Shown piece after piece: positions 1-9,113 of a stretch of DNA of 64,000 bases. Position numbers and translations under genes: made by a program. Within the stretch, counting starts at the first letter, position 1, and the number at the start of each line of letters is the position of its first letter. The DNA comes from Halomonas sp. BDJS001 (GTDB lineage: Bacteria > Pseudomonadota > Gammaproteobacteria > Pseudomonadales > Halomonadaceae). The DNA lies in contig NZ_CP110535.1 in NCBI RefSeq assembly GCF_026104355.1, forward strand, positions 3,224,001 to 3,288,000, written 5' to 3'. The notes under the pieces are model-generated. The model had not been told where the DNA came from. It saw only the letters and a list, made by a program, of their open reading frames with translations, and made no database searches.

Positions 1-133
1 TTTCGCGCTCTTTAAACCACGACGCCTGCTCTTCACTACGAATCATTGCTTTAATAGGCGTGCCGGCTTGCTGGGCCAGCTCGCAAAACTGTTTACCAAT
101 CTGTCCGTTCGCGCCAATCACTAACGTTGTCAT
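1..133 (-). CDS. NAD(P)-binding NmrA/SDR-like protein (partial, 5' end only)
   Basis: Only the first 44 codons lie inside the window; the gene runs off the left edge. It starts at ATG 133 (minus strand), preceded by a good AAGGAG ribosome binding site seven bases upstream. The N-terminus reads MTTLVIGANGQIGKQF, a beta strand followed by a GxxGxxG dinucleotide-binding turn, as in atypical short-chain dehydrogenases and NmrA-like NAD(P)-binding proteins. The first strand, glycine turn and second strand (IKAMIRSEEQ, arginine at its end) are visible. An Arg after strand 2 is often seen in NADP(H) binders. Substrate and exact family cannot be judged from the fragment. Confidence 0.75.
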   Translation of the reverse strand, partial: MTTLVIGANGQIGKQFCELAQQAGTPIKAMIRSEEQASWFKERE

Positions 134-227
134 AACGGCTCCTTGTGAATCAATTACTCCCTTATGAGTGCAGGCACTTAGGTGGAATTCAACCCCGGGA
201 TGCGAGCAGTGTCGGCGCAGCTTGCCT

Positions 228-917
228 CTAAGCCATCACGCCAAACAGGTGCCCGATGGCGGATGTTAAAGCCATGGCGAGCGCGCCCCAGAACATTACT
301 CTTGCCGCCGCTTTTAGGATGGGTGCTCAGCCCACTCGGGCAGCAATAGCACCCAGAAAGGCTAAAAAGAGCAGTGAGAACAGCGCTACTAGTGGAATCA
401 GCAGTGCATTTGGTGCCCACCACGCGACCAGCAGCGGTAGCAGTGCACCGATGGTGAACGTCGTAGCGGAAGAGAGTGCTGCCTGAAGTGGGCGAGCCTG
501 GCTGGTGTCGGTGATGCCGACCTCATCTCGCGCATGCGCGCCCAGGGCGTCGTTGGTCATCAATTGCTCAGCGACCTGCTTTGCCAGTTCAGGCGCCAAG
601 CCGCGGGTTTCATAGATAGCCGCAAGCTCTTCCTGTTCTAGTTCGTAATGCTCATCCAGTGCTTTGCGTTCGATCTCAAGGTCAGCGTTTTCGGTGTCTG
701 ATTGTGAGCTTACCGAAACATACTCGCCTGCGGCCATCGACATGGCACCTGCCACCAAGCCCGCAATACCCGCCAACATAATATCACTTTGAGTGGTACT
801 GGCCGCGGCAACGCCCAGTATCAAACTACTCGTCGAAACGATGCCATCGTTAGCGCCCATTACAGCAGCACGCAGCCAACCGTTACGGTGAGATCGATGA
901 TGCTCTGAGTGGATCAT
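228..917 (-). pseudogene. VIT1/CCC1-family iron/manganese transporter, interrupted by in-frame TGA
   Basis: The first 196 codons (917 down to 330) encode a typical VIT/CCC1 protein: residues 13-35 (WLRAAVMGANDGIVSTSSL) form the family's diagnostic first helix, then a second helix, a soluble Glu-rich metal-binding segment (about 75-140) and two further helices. A TGA codon at 327-329 then stops the frame. Reading on in the same frame gives 32 more codons to TAG at 228-230, including RVMFWGALAMALTSAIGHLFG, which is the conserved last helix of the family. Families normally have GGA (Gly) where this TGA lies, so one G-to-T change explains the break. Full length would be 229 aa, normal for bacterial members. 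Members move Fe2+ or Mn2+ across membranes. A truncated product would lack the fifth helix and is probably non-functional unless TGA is read through or is a sequencing error. Confidence 0.8.
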
Positions 918-1071
918 AGGTTGATTACCCTAGTAGTTGCGCCTCAGCGTTGACGTTTAAATATGCTTAGCACCTTACAAGCCTGGTTGATCTCTGGAAT
1001 TGACCATGGGTATCAGTTGCCCATTGACGGATCAGTTTATAAGATGCTTCGCCACTTAAAGAGGACTCACC

Positions 1072-1614
1072 ATGAAAATAAACGTGGTCGGCACCAGTGG
1101 CAGTGGCAAGAGTACCCTTGCAAAGCAGTTCGCGGACGCCTTGAACGCCCCATGCGTTCAGCTTGATCAACTATTCTGGCGAGCTGACTGGCAAGGCACA
1201 CCAGATGACGAGTTTTTTGTCGCCCTGGAAAAGGCGTTAGCCGCTTCACCCGAAGGCTGGGTGTTGGACGGTAACTTCGACCGCACTCGGCATATAAAGT
1301 GGCGTGATGTGGATATGGTGGTGTGGATCGACTACCCTTTTTGGCGAGTATTTAGCCAAGCCCTCACCCGTGCTGTTAAACGCATCATCAGCCAAGAGGA
1401 ACTCTGGCCTGATACAGGTAATCGCGAGAGCTTCCGCAAAACATTTCTAAGCCGTGATTCGGTTCTGCTATGGTCGCTTAAAACATGGAGACAAAACCGG
1501 AAACGCTACTTTGCCGATATGATTAACCCCCGCTATGCGCATATACAGTTTGTACGTTTGACTTCCATAAAAGAAGCCCAAGCCTTGGTGAATAGTTTCA
1601 AGGTCGGCGCTTAG
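1072..1614 (+). CDS. P-loop adenylate-kinase-like protein (FlaR/topology-modulation type)
   Basis: A 180-aa cytoplasmic protein starting at ATG 1072 with an AGAGGA ribosome binding site. Residues 6-16 (VGTSGSGKSTL) form a Walker A P-loop. The segment with LDQLFWRADWQ and the later WVLDGNFDRTRHIKWRDVDMVVWID are characteristic of the small adenylate-kinase-like family annotated as FlaR or 'DNA topology modulation protein'. These presumably phosphorylate a nucleotide or other small substrate, but the physiological substrate is not established. Monocistronic by position: the flanking genes point the other way. Confidence 0.75.
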   Translation: MKINVVGTSGSGKSTLAKQFADALNAPCVQLDQLFWRADWQGTPDDEFFVALEKALAASPEGWVLDGNFDRTRHIKWRDVDMVVWIDYPFWRVFSQALTRAVKRIISQEELWPDTGNRESFRKTFLSRDSVLLWSLKTWRQNRKRYFADMINPRYAHIQFVRLTSIKEAQALVNSFKVGA

Positions 1615-1653
1615 GCTTCAGAGAGGGTAGGTCTATTGCACAAAGGCTTAGCG

Positions 1654-2547
1654 TTAATCAAGCCCAAGCTGTTCCAGTGCCTGCTCCACTCTTCTGCGAT
1701 CATCCCCTTGCAGCGCTTGCAAGGGCTGAGGTAAACAGGGCTGGCTCACTCTGCCAGTGACTTCTGCAATAGTAGCCGCTACTCGCAGACTCCCCCCGTA
1801 TTCACGGTAAAGCGACCACAGTGGCTCAAGCTGTTCTGAAAGCTGCTGAGCCGCTTGGGCATTCCCCGCCTGAGCAGCTCGGGTGAGTGCCAGCGCTGCT
1901 TTCGGGAATATTCCACCGATAACCGAGTACCAGGCATCGCACCCCGCATTTAGACCGATGGCTGCCGCCGCGTCGCCGCTAATACCGATGGTGACATCAG
2001 AGGGGATTAGCTTGCGCAGCCGTGCAACTCGTTCCGTTGCTGCTTGAATATCGCTGTTCACCGGGGGAATCTTGATAGAGCGAACCTGGGGCAAGTGGGC
2101 GATTCGACCATGCAGCTCATCGCTGAATTCGAAATGGGTGGTACCAGGGTTGTCGTACACGCAGAGCGGCACACTCAGCGATTGACATACCGTGGCGTAG
2201 AGGTCGAATACCTCGTCATCGGTGAGCTTTTGGTAGGAAACTGGCGCAAGCAGCACCCCGCTGGCGCCTGCCTCCTGAGCACTCTCTGCATGGGCCAGCA
2301 CATCACGAGTACGTAACGCACCAATGCCCGCGATAATAGGCACACCCGCTGCATTTTCAACGCTAAGCTTCACAACACGGGCACGCTCAGCGTGGCTTAA
2401 ATAGGCGTAGCTCCCCGTCGAGCCCAGCACGCCAATGGAGTCCACCCCAGCCTCAGCTAAATGCTCAACCAAACGGGCAAACTCAAACTCCTTGATGCCC
2501 TGCTCGCTCACAGGGGTTAGCGGAAATGCACTGAGGCCAGTAAACAT
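1654..2547 (-). CDS. DapA/N-acetylneuraminate-lyase family protein
   Basis: A 297-aa class I aldolase-fold protein. An AGGAG site lies seven bases before ATG 2547. Visible family features: GSTG near residue 43 (substrate carboxylate loop), the YDNPGTT segment with the conserved Tyr (about 131), and SIKIPPV with the Schiff-base Lys (about 160). The (beta/alpha)8 length is right for dihydrodipicolinate synthase relatives. Because this is a solitary gene and the sequence departs from housekeeping DapA, a catabolic or paralogous lyase/synthase (keto-deoxy sugar or hydroxyproline-type) is more likely than lysine biosynthesis; the sequence alone does not settle the substrate. Confidence 0.8.
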   Translation of the reverse strand: MFTGLSAFPLTPVSEQGIKEFEFARLVEHLAEAGVDSIGVLGSTGSYAYLSHAERARVVKLSVENAAGVPIIAGIGALRTRDVLAHAESAQEAGASGVLLAPVSYQKLTDDEVFDLYATVCQSLSVPLCVYDNPGTTHFEFSDELHGRIAHLPQVRSIKIPPVNSDIQAATERVARLRKLIPSDVTIGISGDAAAAIGLNAGCDAWYSVIGGIFPKAALALTRAAQAGNAQAAQQLSEQLEPLWSLYREYGGSLRVAATIAEVTGRVSQPCLPQPLQALQGDDRRRVEQALEQLGLD

Positions 2548-2852
2548 AGTGGATGCTCCTTTTAGATAGATGCCAATCTCAGTGTCGCCCAGACGATTAG
2601 CTATTATGTAGAAACATACGGTAATGGAATAGCCTCAGCTTATCCTCGTTATTCGTTGACATAACTTTCTGTTATTTTTCTTGAATTGATGTAGTGTTTG
2701 CGTATACGCCGTATCGATACGGCACAGTTACTTTAGATGTTTATCTTTCAGTCATACTATCATGGCTGAATATAAAAACAGTATTGTTAGTGCTGCGAGG
2801 GAGAACACGTCATCAATTCATACACATTTTCAGTGCAGAGTAGAGCTGCACC
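2548..2852. other. Divergent intergenic region upstream of the porin/GGDEF-EAL unit
   Basis: 305 bases between the divergently transcribed DapA-family gene and the + strand operon. It is more AT-rich than the flanking genes. It contains a TTGACA hexamer at 2656-2661 without a convincing -10 partner at 16-18 bases, and the perfect palindrome annotated separately. No ORF with a ribosome binding site is seen. Confidence 0.5.
2701..2723. promoter_or_regulatory. Candidate operator: 16-bp perfect palindrome beside an 8-bp palindrome
   Basis: Positions 2708-2723 read GCCGTATCGATACGGC, a perfect 16-bp palindrome. It is abutted by CGTATACG (2701-2708), a perfect 8-bp palindrome sharing one base. Gapless palindromes of this length often bind dimeric regulators. 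It lies about 175 bases upstream of the porin operon's first start codon, on the operon side of the intergenic region. The cognate regulator is unknown; no transcription factor gene is adjacent. Confidence 0.45.
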
Positions 2853-2897
2853 GTGCATGAACCTGGCGTTCATCAATCAACCAGTAAGCCATCACCA

Positions 2898-3371
2898 ATG
2901 CCATTACCCGTTATAAGCGGCTCTCTAATACGATTGGCCTTACTGACAGTGACCACCTTTATTGTCTTGGTGGGGTTCACTTTCGCAACAACGAATGCCA
3001 TCGCTCGAGAAGCACCGCTTTTTTTAGTGGCTCACCCTGACGTCACTACCCACTGGCTGAACCGTGATACTACCCGCGCGATTTTCGCCATGCGCCAACG
3101 CACCTGGCCGGATGGCCAAGCGGTTAGGGTTTTCGTTTTTAGTAACAACAACCCATTGCATGCTCGTTTTACCAAAGAGCAGTTGGCGGTTTACCCGCAC
3201 CAACTTCAATTAGCCTGGGATCGCATGGTTTTTTCAGGTACCGGGCAAGCCCCCAACCGAGTAAATGACCAGGAAGAGATGCGCGAGCGCGTCGCCTCGA
3301 CACCGGGTGCTATTGGGTATCTTGAAAGGGAGTATCTGGATGATAGCGTCCAAGTCATTTCGATGGAATGA
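2898..3371 (+). CDS. Secreted PstS-like (phosphate-binding-like) small protein
   Basis: 157 aa from ATG 2898; an upstream in-frame GTG at 2853 would add 15 residues but makes an overlong signal-peptide n-region. A hydrophobic segment (about 12-33) ends near TTNAIAREA, a plausible signal peptidase I site, so the product is periplasmic. The mature part (HWLNRDTTRAIFAMRQRTWPDGQAVRVFVF, then STPGAIGYL) resembles the minimal PstS-like proteins found beside porins and sensors in marine gammaproteobacteria: DV..LSRAEVRAIFLGRKRRWPDG-type motif and a terminal PGAIGYL. It is about half the length of a true phosphate-binding PstS, so ligand binding is uncertain. It overlaps the next gene by 32 bases, implying co-transcription. 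Confidence 0.7.
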   Translation: MPLPVISGSLIRLALLTVTTFIVLVGFTFATTNAIAREAPLFLVAHPDVTTHWLNRDTTRAIFAMRQRTWPDGQAVRVFVFSNNNPLHARFTKEQLAVYPHQLQLAWDRMVFSGTGQAPNRVNDQEEMRERVASTPGAIGYLEREYLDDSVQVISME

Positions 3372-4560
3372 ATGCCGAGCCGTTGCCGCTGTGCTAGGCA
3401 CCGTTGTGATGGGGTTATCTGCTGACGCCCAAAGCGATGAACAGGTGCTGGATACTCTGCAGGTGCACGGTTTTCTTAGTCAGGCGCTGGTTATTACTGA
3501 CGATAACAATTTTTTTGGCCACAGTAGTCGAGATGAAGGCAGCTTAGAATTCACCGAGGTCGGCCTTAATGTCTCCTTACGTCCTCATCAGGATGTGCTT
3601 GTTGCTGCTCAGGTGCTGAGTCGTCGAGCCGGTGGCGATATCAGCGATGCAGAACCAAAACTGGATTACGGTCTGATCGATTATCAAATGATCTCTAATC
3701 AACAGCGTAACTTTGGCGTACAACTAGGCCGAATTAAAAATCCTTTTGGTTTTTATAACCAAACACGCGATGTAGCCTTTACACGACCAAGTATCTTGCT
3801 ACCTCAGTCTATCTACTTTGATCGAACACGCTCAATGGCTCTTACAGGCGACGGAGTGACGTTTTATTTGGAAGAGCGATTGAACAATGGAGTTCTACGG
3901 GGGCAGGTTGGATTAGGTGAACCCCAGGCTGGAGATGACTTAAACCAAACTCTTCAGTTGAATCGTATTGCGGGTACCTTCGATCCGCAGCAATCCGCCA
4001 TTGCACAGGTTCGCTATGAGCATGACGGGGGGCGCGTTGTTGCAGCGGTGAGCAAGGCCGAAGTGAAATCCCGAATAAAGTCACACCAACCGGGAGTAAG
4101 CGACGGAGATTTCTACTTTACACCTTGGGTATTTTCCCTCCAGTACAATCAAGAGCTTTGGAGTTTAACGGCTGAATACGCGCTGCGCCGCTCAGGTTTA
4201 AAAAACTTCGATCAGTCCTCTTTGAATTTTGATACCACAGGTGAGAGTTGGTATTTACAATATACAAGACGCTTTTATGACGATTGGCAGTGGCTAATAC
4301 GATATGACAGTTTAATCAGTAATCGTAATGACGCCTCGGGGAAAGCGTATGAGGCTAATGGCCAGGGGCCTGCACATACCCAATTTGCAGATGATCTAAC
4401 TTTTGGCCTGCAGTGGACACCGCATCCTCAAGTTATGTTGGCAGGGGAATATCACCATGTGGACGGCACTGGCTGGCTGCCCATCCAGGACAACCCAGAT
4501 TCATCAGCAACAAGCCGCAGATGGAACATGTGGTTATTCCAGCTATCGTTGCGCTTTTAA
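3340..4560 (+). CDS. Outer-membrane porin-like beta-barrel protein
   Basis: I place the start at ATG 3340 (GGGAGT site upstream), inside the end of the preceding gene; this gives 406 aa with a signal peptide (residues 1-30, ending VMGLSADAQS). The mature protein opens with LQVHGFLSQALV and is built from alternating polar/hydrophobic strands with aromatic girdles (for example GVQLGRIKNPFGFYNQTRDVAFTRPS). It ends in LFQLSLRF, the C-terminal Phe signature recognised by the BAM machinery. The R-x-K-N-P-F-G-F-Y segment resembles phosphate-selective/OprO-like and related barrels, but selectivity cannot be read. It sits between the PstS-like gene and the GGDEF/EAL gene in one transcription unit. Confidence 0.75.
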   Translation: MIASKSFRWNECRAVAAVLGTVVMGLSADAQSDEQVLDTLQVHGFLSQALVITDDNNFFGHSSRDEGSLEFTEVGLNVSLRPHQDVLVAAQVLSRRAGGDISDAEPKLDYGLIDYQMISNQQRNFGVQLGRIKNPFGFYNQTRDVAFTRPSILLPQSIYFDRTRSMALTGDGVTFYLEERLNNGVLRGQVGLGEPQAGDDLNQTLQLNRIAGTFDPQQSAIAQVRYEHDGGRVVAAVSKAEVKSRIKSHQPGVSDGDFYFTPWVFSLQYNQELWSLTAEYALRRSGLKNFDQSSLNFDTTGESWYLQYTRRFYDDWQWLIRYDSLISNRNDASGKAYEANGQGPAHTQFADDLTFGLQWTPHPQVMLAGEYHHVDGTGWLPIQDNPDSSATSRRWNMWLFQLSLRF

Positions 4561-4594
4561 GGCTCCCCTCACTCCTGGCTAGGACGTTACCGCA

Positions 4595-7437
4595 ATGAAA
4601 ACACCTACCCTTTTGCGAGCGCCTCAGCGCCTTAGCCTGACCTGGAGGGTTATCGCGTTAAGTAGCCTGCTGCTTTTAGCGCTGGTATCACTTTTCACTT
4701 GGCTAGGTCACGACAACTTAACTCGTCAGTTTCAGGAAAGTCGAACTCAGCACCATGAACGCCAGCAGCGAGAAATCCGCTTAGCGATACTCCGCTCATC
4801 GGAAAATTTACGGCAGCTAGCCGGCTTAACGGCCGCCTCTGCGAGCCTTGGAGTGCCCTTAAAACAGGCAGTTCAGCCGAGGTCGGGCAAGCTCTGGACG
4901 CCCAGTGGCCCGCTCTACAGCTGGAGGCAGGGATTGATGAGATTCTAATCATTAATACTAACGGAGAAGTCTTGGGCAGTTGGGGCACCGGGAATTCGCA
5001 AGGACAGCTCCCCCTACTGAGCTGGGTAAGGCGTGTCATCAATTCCGAACTACCTCTCTCAGCGCTTCGCTGCTCAACTAGCTGCCAGCAGTTCGCTGCC
5101 GTGCCGGTGCTAGAAGAGGGCGAAAGTGTCGGTATGGTCGTGTTGTCCCGCTCGCTAGCCGATGTCACTCGGCAAGCCAAAGAAGTTTCTGGCAGCGAAG
5201 TCGCGCTACTCGTAACAGGGCCCGTTGAAGACAGCCAGGTAACCGCGACACGGCAGTTACAAGCGTGGAATGGTCAGTTGCTGGCACTCACCAGCGAAGA
5301 ACATAGCTTAATACCTCTACAGCAAGCCGCCGATACGACCTCTGTTCGCCGTTTGATGGAAGCCCCCCTCAGCCTTGAGTATGGCGGCAGACATTTAGAA
5401 CTCAGCGCAGTACGTATGGAAGAGGATAATGAACGTAGCAATACCGGGTACTTCCTGCTGATATCAGACATTACTGAGCAAATTAAGGCGATTAATCAGG
5501 ATACCCGCATGCTGCTGTTCGTAGGTGTGCTCGGCTGGATTGCCGCTGAACTACTGTTATTAGTCATATTGCTAGGCCCAATGGCTAGGTTACGAAGAAT
5601 CGCCGGGCTGCTCCCTGCCCTAGCCGACGGCAAGTTCAGCGACATACACTCCGCCATTCCCAGCCACCGGCGACGGATCCCCGATGAGATAGATGTGCTT
5701 GAGAGCAGCACGCTCGAGCTCTCGAAGCAACTTGAATTGTTAGAAGGCGAAGTGCAGGAGCGCGGTCATCAACTAGCCGAGCGCATTGAAGAGTTAGCTG
5801 AAGAGCGTGATTTCATTAGTGGCCTGCTAGACACAGCGCAGGTATTTATTATTGCCCAAGACGGCACTGGTCGGATCAGCCTAGCCAATGAGTATGCGCA
5901 GTTGATGTTGGGACTAAATGAGGCTTCGCTGCTTGGAAGACATTTTGTTGATGTTTTCGGGGCAGGTGCCCCTACCGCTGTGCATACGTTTTCCCATCCC
6001 CAGCAAGAAGAGAAAACGCTACGCACGCCCGATCACCGGCTTCATACTATTGCTTGGTACCATGCACCGTTACAAACAGGTAGTGAGGGGAAAGTATCTC
6101 GCCTATCTATCGGGCTCGATATTACCGATCGTAAGGCTGCCGAAGCACGTCTAACCTGGCTGGCAGAACGCGACCCGTTGACAGAGCTATACAACCGTCG
6201 CTATTTCCAACATGCGCTGCAAATAGCTCTTGATCGTCCCTCGAAAAAAAATGGGGCGGTACTGCTGCTGGATTTAGACCAATTCAAAGAGGTAAACGAG
6301 CTGAGTGGTCACCATGTGGGCGACAAATTATTAAGCGAAGTGGCCGACACCCTCCTTCATAACCTTGGCCGCCGTGGTGTTATTGCCCGCCTTGGTGGCG
6401 ACGAGTTCGCACTCCTGTTAGAAGACACCAATGCAGATCAAGCAGTCAGTGTGGCGCAATATATAGTCCAACTGATGGATAGTATTGGCTTCGTTGTCGG
6501 CGAGCGACGGCACCGCGTAACTGCCAGTATTGGCATTGCTCTATTTCCCACCCATGGCAACACACCTGCCGACCTTATGGCCAGTGCTGATGTGGCTATG
6601 TACAAAGCCAAGGAAAGTGGTCTTCATCACTGGCATCTTCTTTCCAAATCAGAGAATGCAAAGGACGAACTACAAGAACGAGTTTACTGGGTTGATCGCA
6701 TACGCAATGCACTTGAAGAGGATAGCTTCGAGCTAATGGTGCAGCCCATCATGCGCTTGGAAGACAATGACGTAAAACACTACGAAGTACTGCTGCGAAT
6801 GCGCGATACAGATGGCGGCCTTATTTCTCCCGCCCATTTTATTCCTATTGCTGAACAGAGCGGACAAATTATCTTAATAGACCGCTGGGTATTGCGACAC
6901 AGTTTAAAAGCACTTAGCCAATTGCAGGATCGAGGTATTACTCTAGCAGTGAATCTTTCCGGGCAATCCCTTCACGATGGAGGCTTAAAACAGTATTTGG
7001 CTGACGAGCTGACTGCCAGTGGAGCTGACCCTCATCACCTAATACTGGAAGTCACAGAAACAGCGGCGGTGACTGATTTCTCTACCGCACGCGGCGTACT
7101 ACAGACAGTACGCGACCTGGGGTGCCGCACCGCGCTGGATGATTTTGGGGTTGGCTTTAGCAGTTTCCACTATCTAGGACAGTTGCCCGTCGATTATATA
7201 AAAATTGATGGCTCCTTTATTCGCAGCTTATTAATCAGCCCTGACAGCCGCGTTATCGTACGTGCTATTGCAGACATTGCTAAAGGGTTTGGTAAACAAA
7301 CGATTGCGGAATTTGTTGACCAGGAAACAATATTACCAATCTTAAAGACTTACGGCATAACTTATGGGCAAGGATACCACCTTGGCAGACCAATAAAACT
7401 TAACACAGCGTTTGGTATAACCAAAAATCTACCGTAA
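4595..7437 (+). pseudogene. Membrane PAS-GGDEF-EAL cyclic-di-GMP protein, frameshifted near codon 90
   Basis: ATG 4595 opens 117 codons with a membrane helix (17-38) and then goes out of frame; the remainder is open in the -1 frame up to TAA 7437. Joining the frames at the AAAA run at 4861-4864 (one added A) restores about 947 aa, and the -1 frame upstream of 4972 reads sensibly (LDAQWPALQLEAGIDEILII). Expected layout: TM1, periplasmic sensor (40-300), TM2 (about 300-322, LLFVGVLGWIAAELLLLVIL), a coiled coil, PAS (410-515), GGDEF (525-685) and EAL (695-940). The cyclase motif is intact (RLGGDEFALLLED). The EAL motif is EVLLR; the other phosphodiesterase positions are present (NLSGQSL, EVTET, DDFGVGFSS, YIKIDGSF, AEFVD). 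It could make and/or degrade c-di-GMP. Without correction, translation would have to restart at a weak TTG (4972). Confidence 0.75.
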
Positions 7438-7468
7438 ATTTCATTCTGGGTTTAAATAGGGATAGCGC

Positions 7469-8293
7469 ATGAAGCCTTCACAGCAGAAAGCTAACAATAG
7501 GGAATCACCAGATGTATTGATTGAGAGATTCATTAAAGAATTCAAATTCAAGCTTTGCATAGCCGCACATGAGAAAGAGCTGGTTTATCGCCTAAGGCAT
7601 GACGTTTACTGTGAAGAGCTTCAATATGAAAAAGCCAGCGACCCCATTAAAAAACTCGAATTTGATATCTATGACCAAAACTCTATTCACTGTTTGATTG
7701 AACATCGCAGAACTGGACTAGTAGCAGGCTGCGTGCGAGTTGTTGTTCCAACTCCCTCTAACCTCTATCCGCTTAACCAGCTTCCTTTGCAGTCTTATGG
7801 ACGTGATAGCCTGACACACGCTGAACTACATCCCGACAAATTAGATCCAGAGAGTTTTTATGAAATTTCTCGGCTGGCTGTAAATCGTCTTTTTAGAACA
7901 AGGCCTAAGGAGGAGATTGTGTCTACTACTTCTAATTCCATGAATGATACTCCTGCTTTTTCTACTGAAGAGAGAAAACTTTTTCCTTTACTAGCTACCA
8001 GCCTATTTATCACAGGCTATGTTTTAGGTAGACAACTAGGTAAAAATCAGGTTTTTGCAATGATGGAACCTAGTTTACCTAGACTTCTCTCCCTTACTGG
8101 GTTTCACTTCACCAAGGTAGGCGAAACGATCGACTTCCATGGTCGCAGAAGCGCCTACTACATCAATAAGCAACAAGCAGAAAACGGATTAAAACTAACA
8201 CTTTTACCACTCTATCAACATATACAAGAAACACTAACGCTCCAATTGAGAGAAGTGCCTCATGAATTTGCTAGCACCCCTCTCACAACTTGA
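7469..8293 (+). CDS. LuxI-like / PEP-CTERM-exosortase-associated-type acyltransferase
   Basis: 274 aa, ATG 7469 with an AGGGA site, 31 bases after the GGDEF/EAL gene, so very likely the last gene of that operon. Residues 25-50 (FKLCIAAHEKELVYRLRHDVYCEELQYE) carry the Arg and the RxxVYCEEL pattern shared by acyl-homoserine-lactone synthases, FeeM N-acyl amino acid synthases and the 'PEP-CTERM/exosortase system-associated acyltransferase' family. YEISRLAVNR (about 131) is the second conserved block, and GxRxGKNQVFAMMEPSLPRLL the third. The GNAT-like fold would use acyl-ACP or acyl-CoA as donor. I see no exosortase, PEP-CTERM protein or LuxR gene nearby, so an acylated small molecule made in connection with the linked c-di-GMP protein is inference only. 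Codon use is noticeably more AT-rich than in neighbours. Confidence 0.7.
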   Translation: MKPSQQKANNRESPDVLIERFIKEFKFKLCIAAHEKELVYRLRHDVYCEELQYEKASDPIKKLEFDIYDQNSIHCLIEHRRTGLVAGCVRVVVPTPSNLYPLNQLPLQSYGRDSLTHAELHPDKLDPESFYEISRLAVNRLFRTRPKEEIVSTTSNSMNDTPAFSTEERKLFPLLATSLFITGYVLGRQLGKNQVFAMMEPSLPRLLSLTGFHFTKVGETIDFHGRRSAYYINKQQAENGLKLTLLPLYQHIQETLTLQLREVPHEFASTPLTT

Positions 8294-8302
8294 GCCTTGC
8301 GT

Positions 8303-8962
8303 TTATATTTCTACGGTGGCCCCTCCACGTTCATCCAATGATGATGAGCGTCTAAAGTCATTAACCGTTACACTGGTAAATTTTTCCAAAAAAAACACTA
8401 GCGTTTCGGGATAGTGGAAACGCTCTTCAAAGCTCTCTTGACCCTCTTGCGAGCGCCGCGTCACGCTTGCTTTATAACCTTCATTCGATTTAGACACTTT
8501 CACGCTATTCTCACGGGAGCCGTCACGCTTAATTGCCGTAATTGGGGAGTGCTCGCTGAGTAACAAGTCTAGCTGCTGAGCGGCAGTGCGCTCCTCGTCG
8601 GATGCCCAGAGGGGCTGATCCCGATCGCCATAACGGTAAAGCATAATCACCAGCATGACGGAGAATATGCTACTGGTCAGCATCCAGGTTAGTAAAACGC
8701 TCGAAAGCGATGATGTCAGCATGATGACCAGTTGAACCACAACACCCACCGCCAGCACACCGGCCAAGGGCCTCCACATACGAGGGTTCATGAACCCTCG
8801 TTTGAGGATGTATCCCCATAGTCCAATCACGGCTAATGCACCCAACAGCAAATGAATGGGAGCAAGTAGCGTTCCCCCTCCAGCCAATATGGCAATCACC
8901 CCAATGATGACCATCAAACTGTAGAAGGCAGCCAACAGGTAGTAAGCACGATCCAGGGTCAT
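8303..8962 (-). CDS. Hypothetical four-helix membrane protein
   Basis: 219 aa from ATG 8962 with GGAGA seven bases upstream. Four hydrophobic helices fill residues 5-115 (starting AYYLLAAFYSLMVIIGVIAI), followed by a soluble, charged C-terminal domain (120-219). No family is recognised. It converges with the acyltransferase gene, the two stops being about 10 bases apart, and is probably monocistronic. Confidence 0.6.
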   Translation of the reverse strand: MTLDRAYYLLAAFYSLMVIIGVIAILAGGGTLLAPIHLLLGALAVIGLWGYILKRGFMNPRMWRPLAGVLAVGVVVQLVIMLTSSLSSVLLTWMLTSSIFSVMLVIMLYRYGDRDQPLWASDEERTAAQQLDLLLSEHSPITAIKRDGSRENSVKVSKSNEGYKASVTRRSQEGQESFEERFHYPETLVFFLEKFTSVTVNDFRRSSSLDERGGATVEI

Positions 8963-9113
8963 ATACAGTCTCCATGCAGAGTAACCGATGGCTTATGGCG
9001 CCATCGACTTTATTGTTATAGGCATGCGGATAAAGCCTTGAATTGCAGTATAGATGATCACCACAATTCTTCACTATTACGGTGGCAATCAGCAGGGGTA
9101 TCAGCGTTCCGGG

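Noticed and set aside
4859..4865. Programmed -1 frameshift in the GGDEF/EAL gene
   Set aside because: The codons there are TTA AAA CAG, not an X-XXY-YYZ heptamer with X and Y runs; a missing base is simpler.
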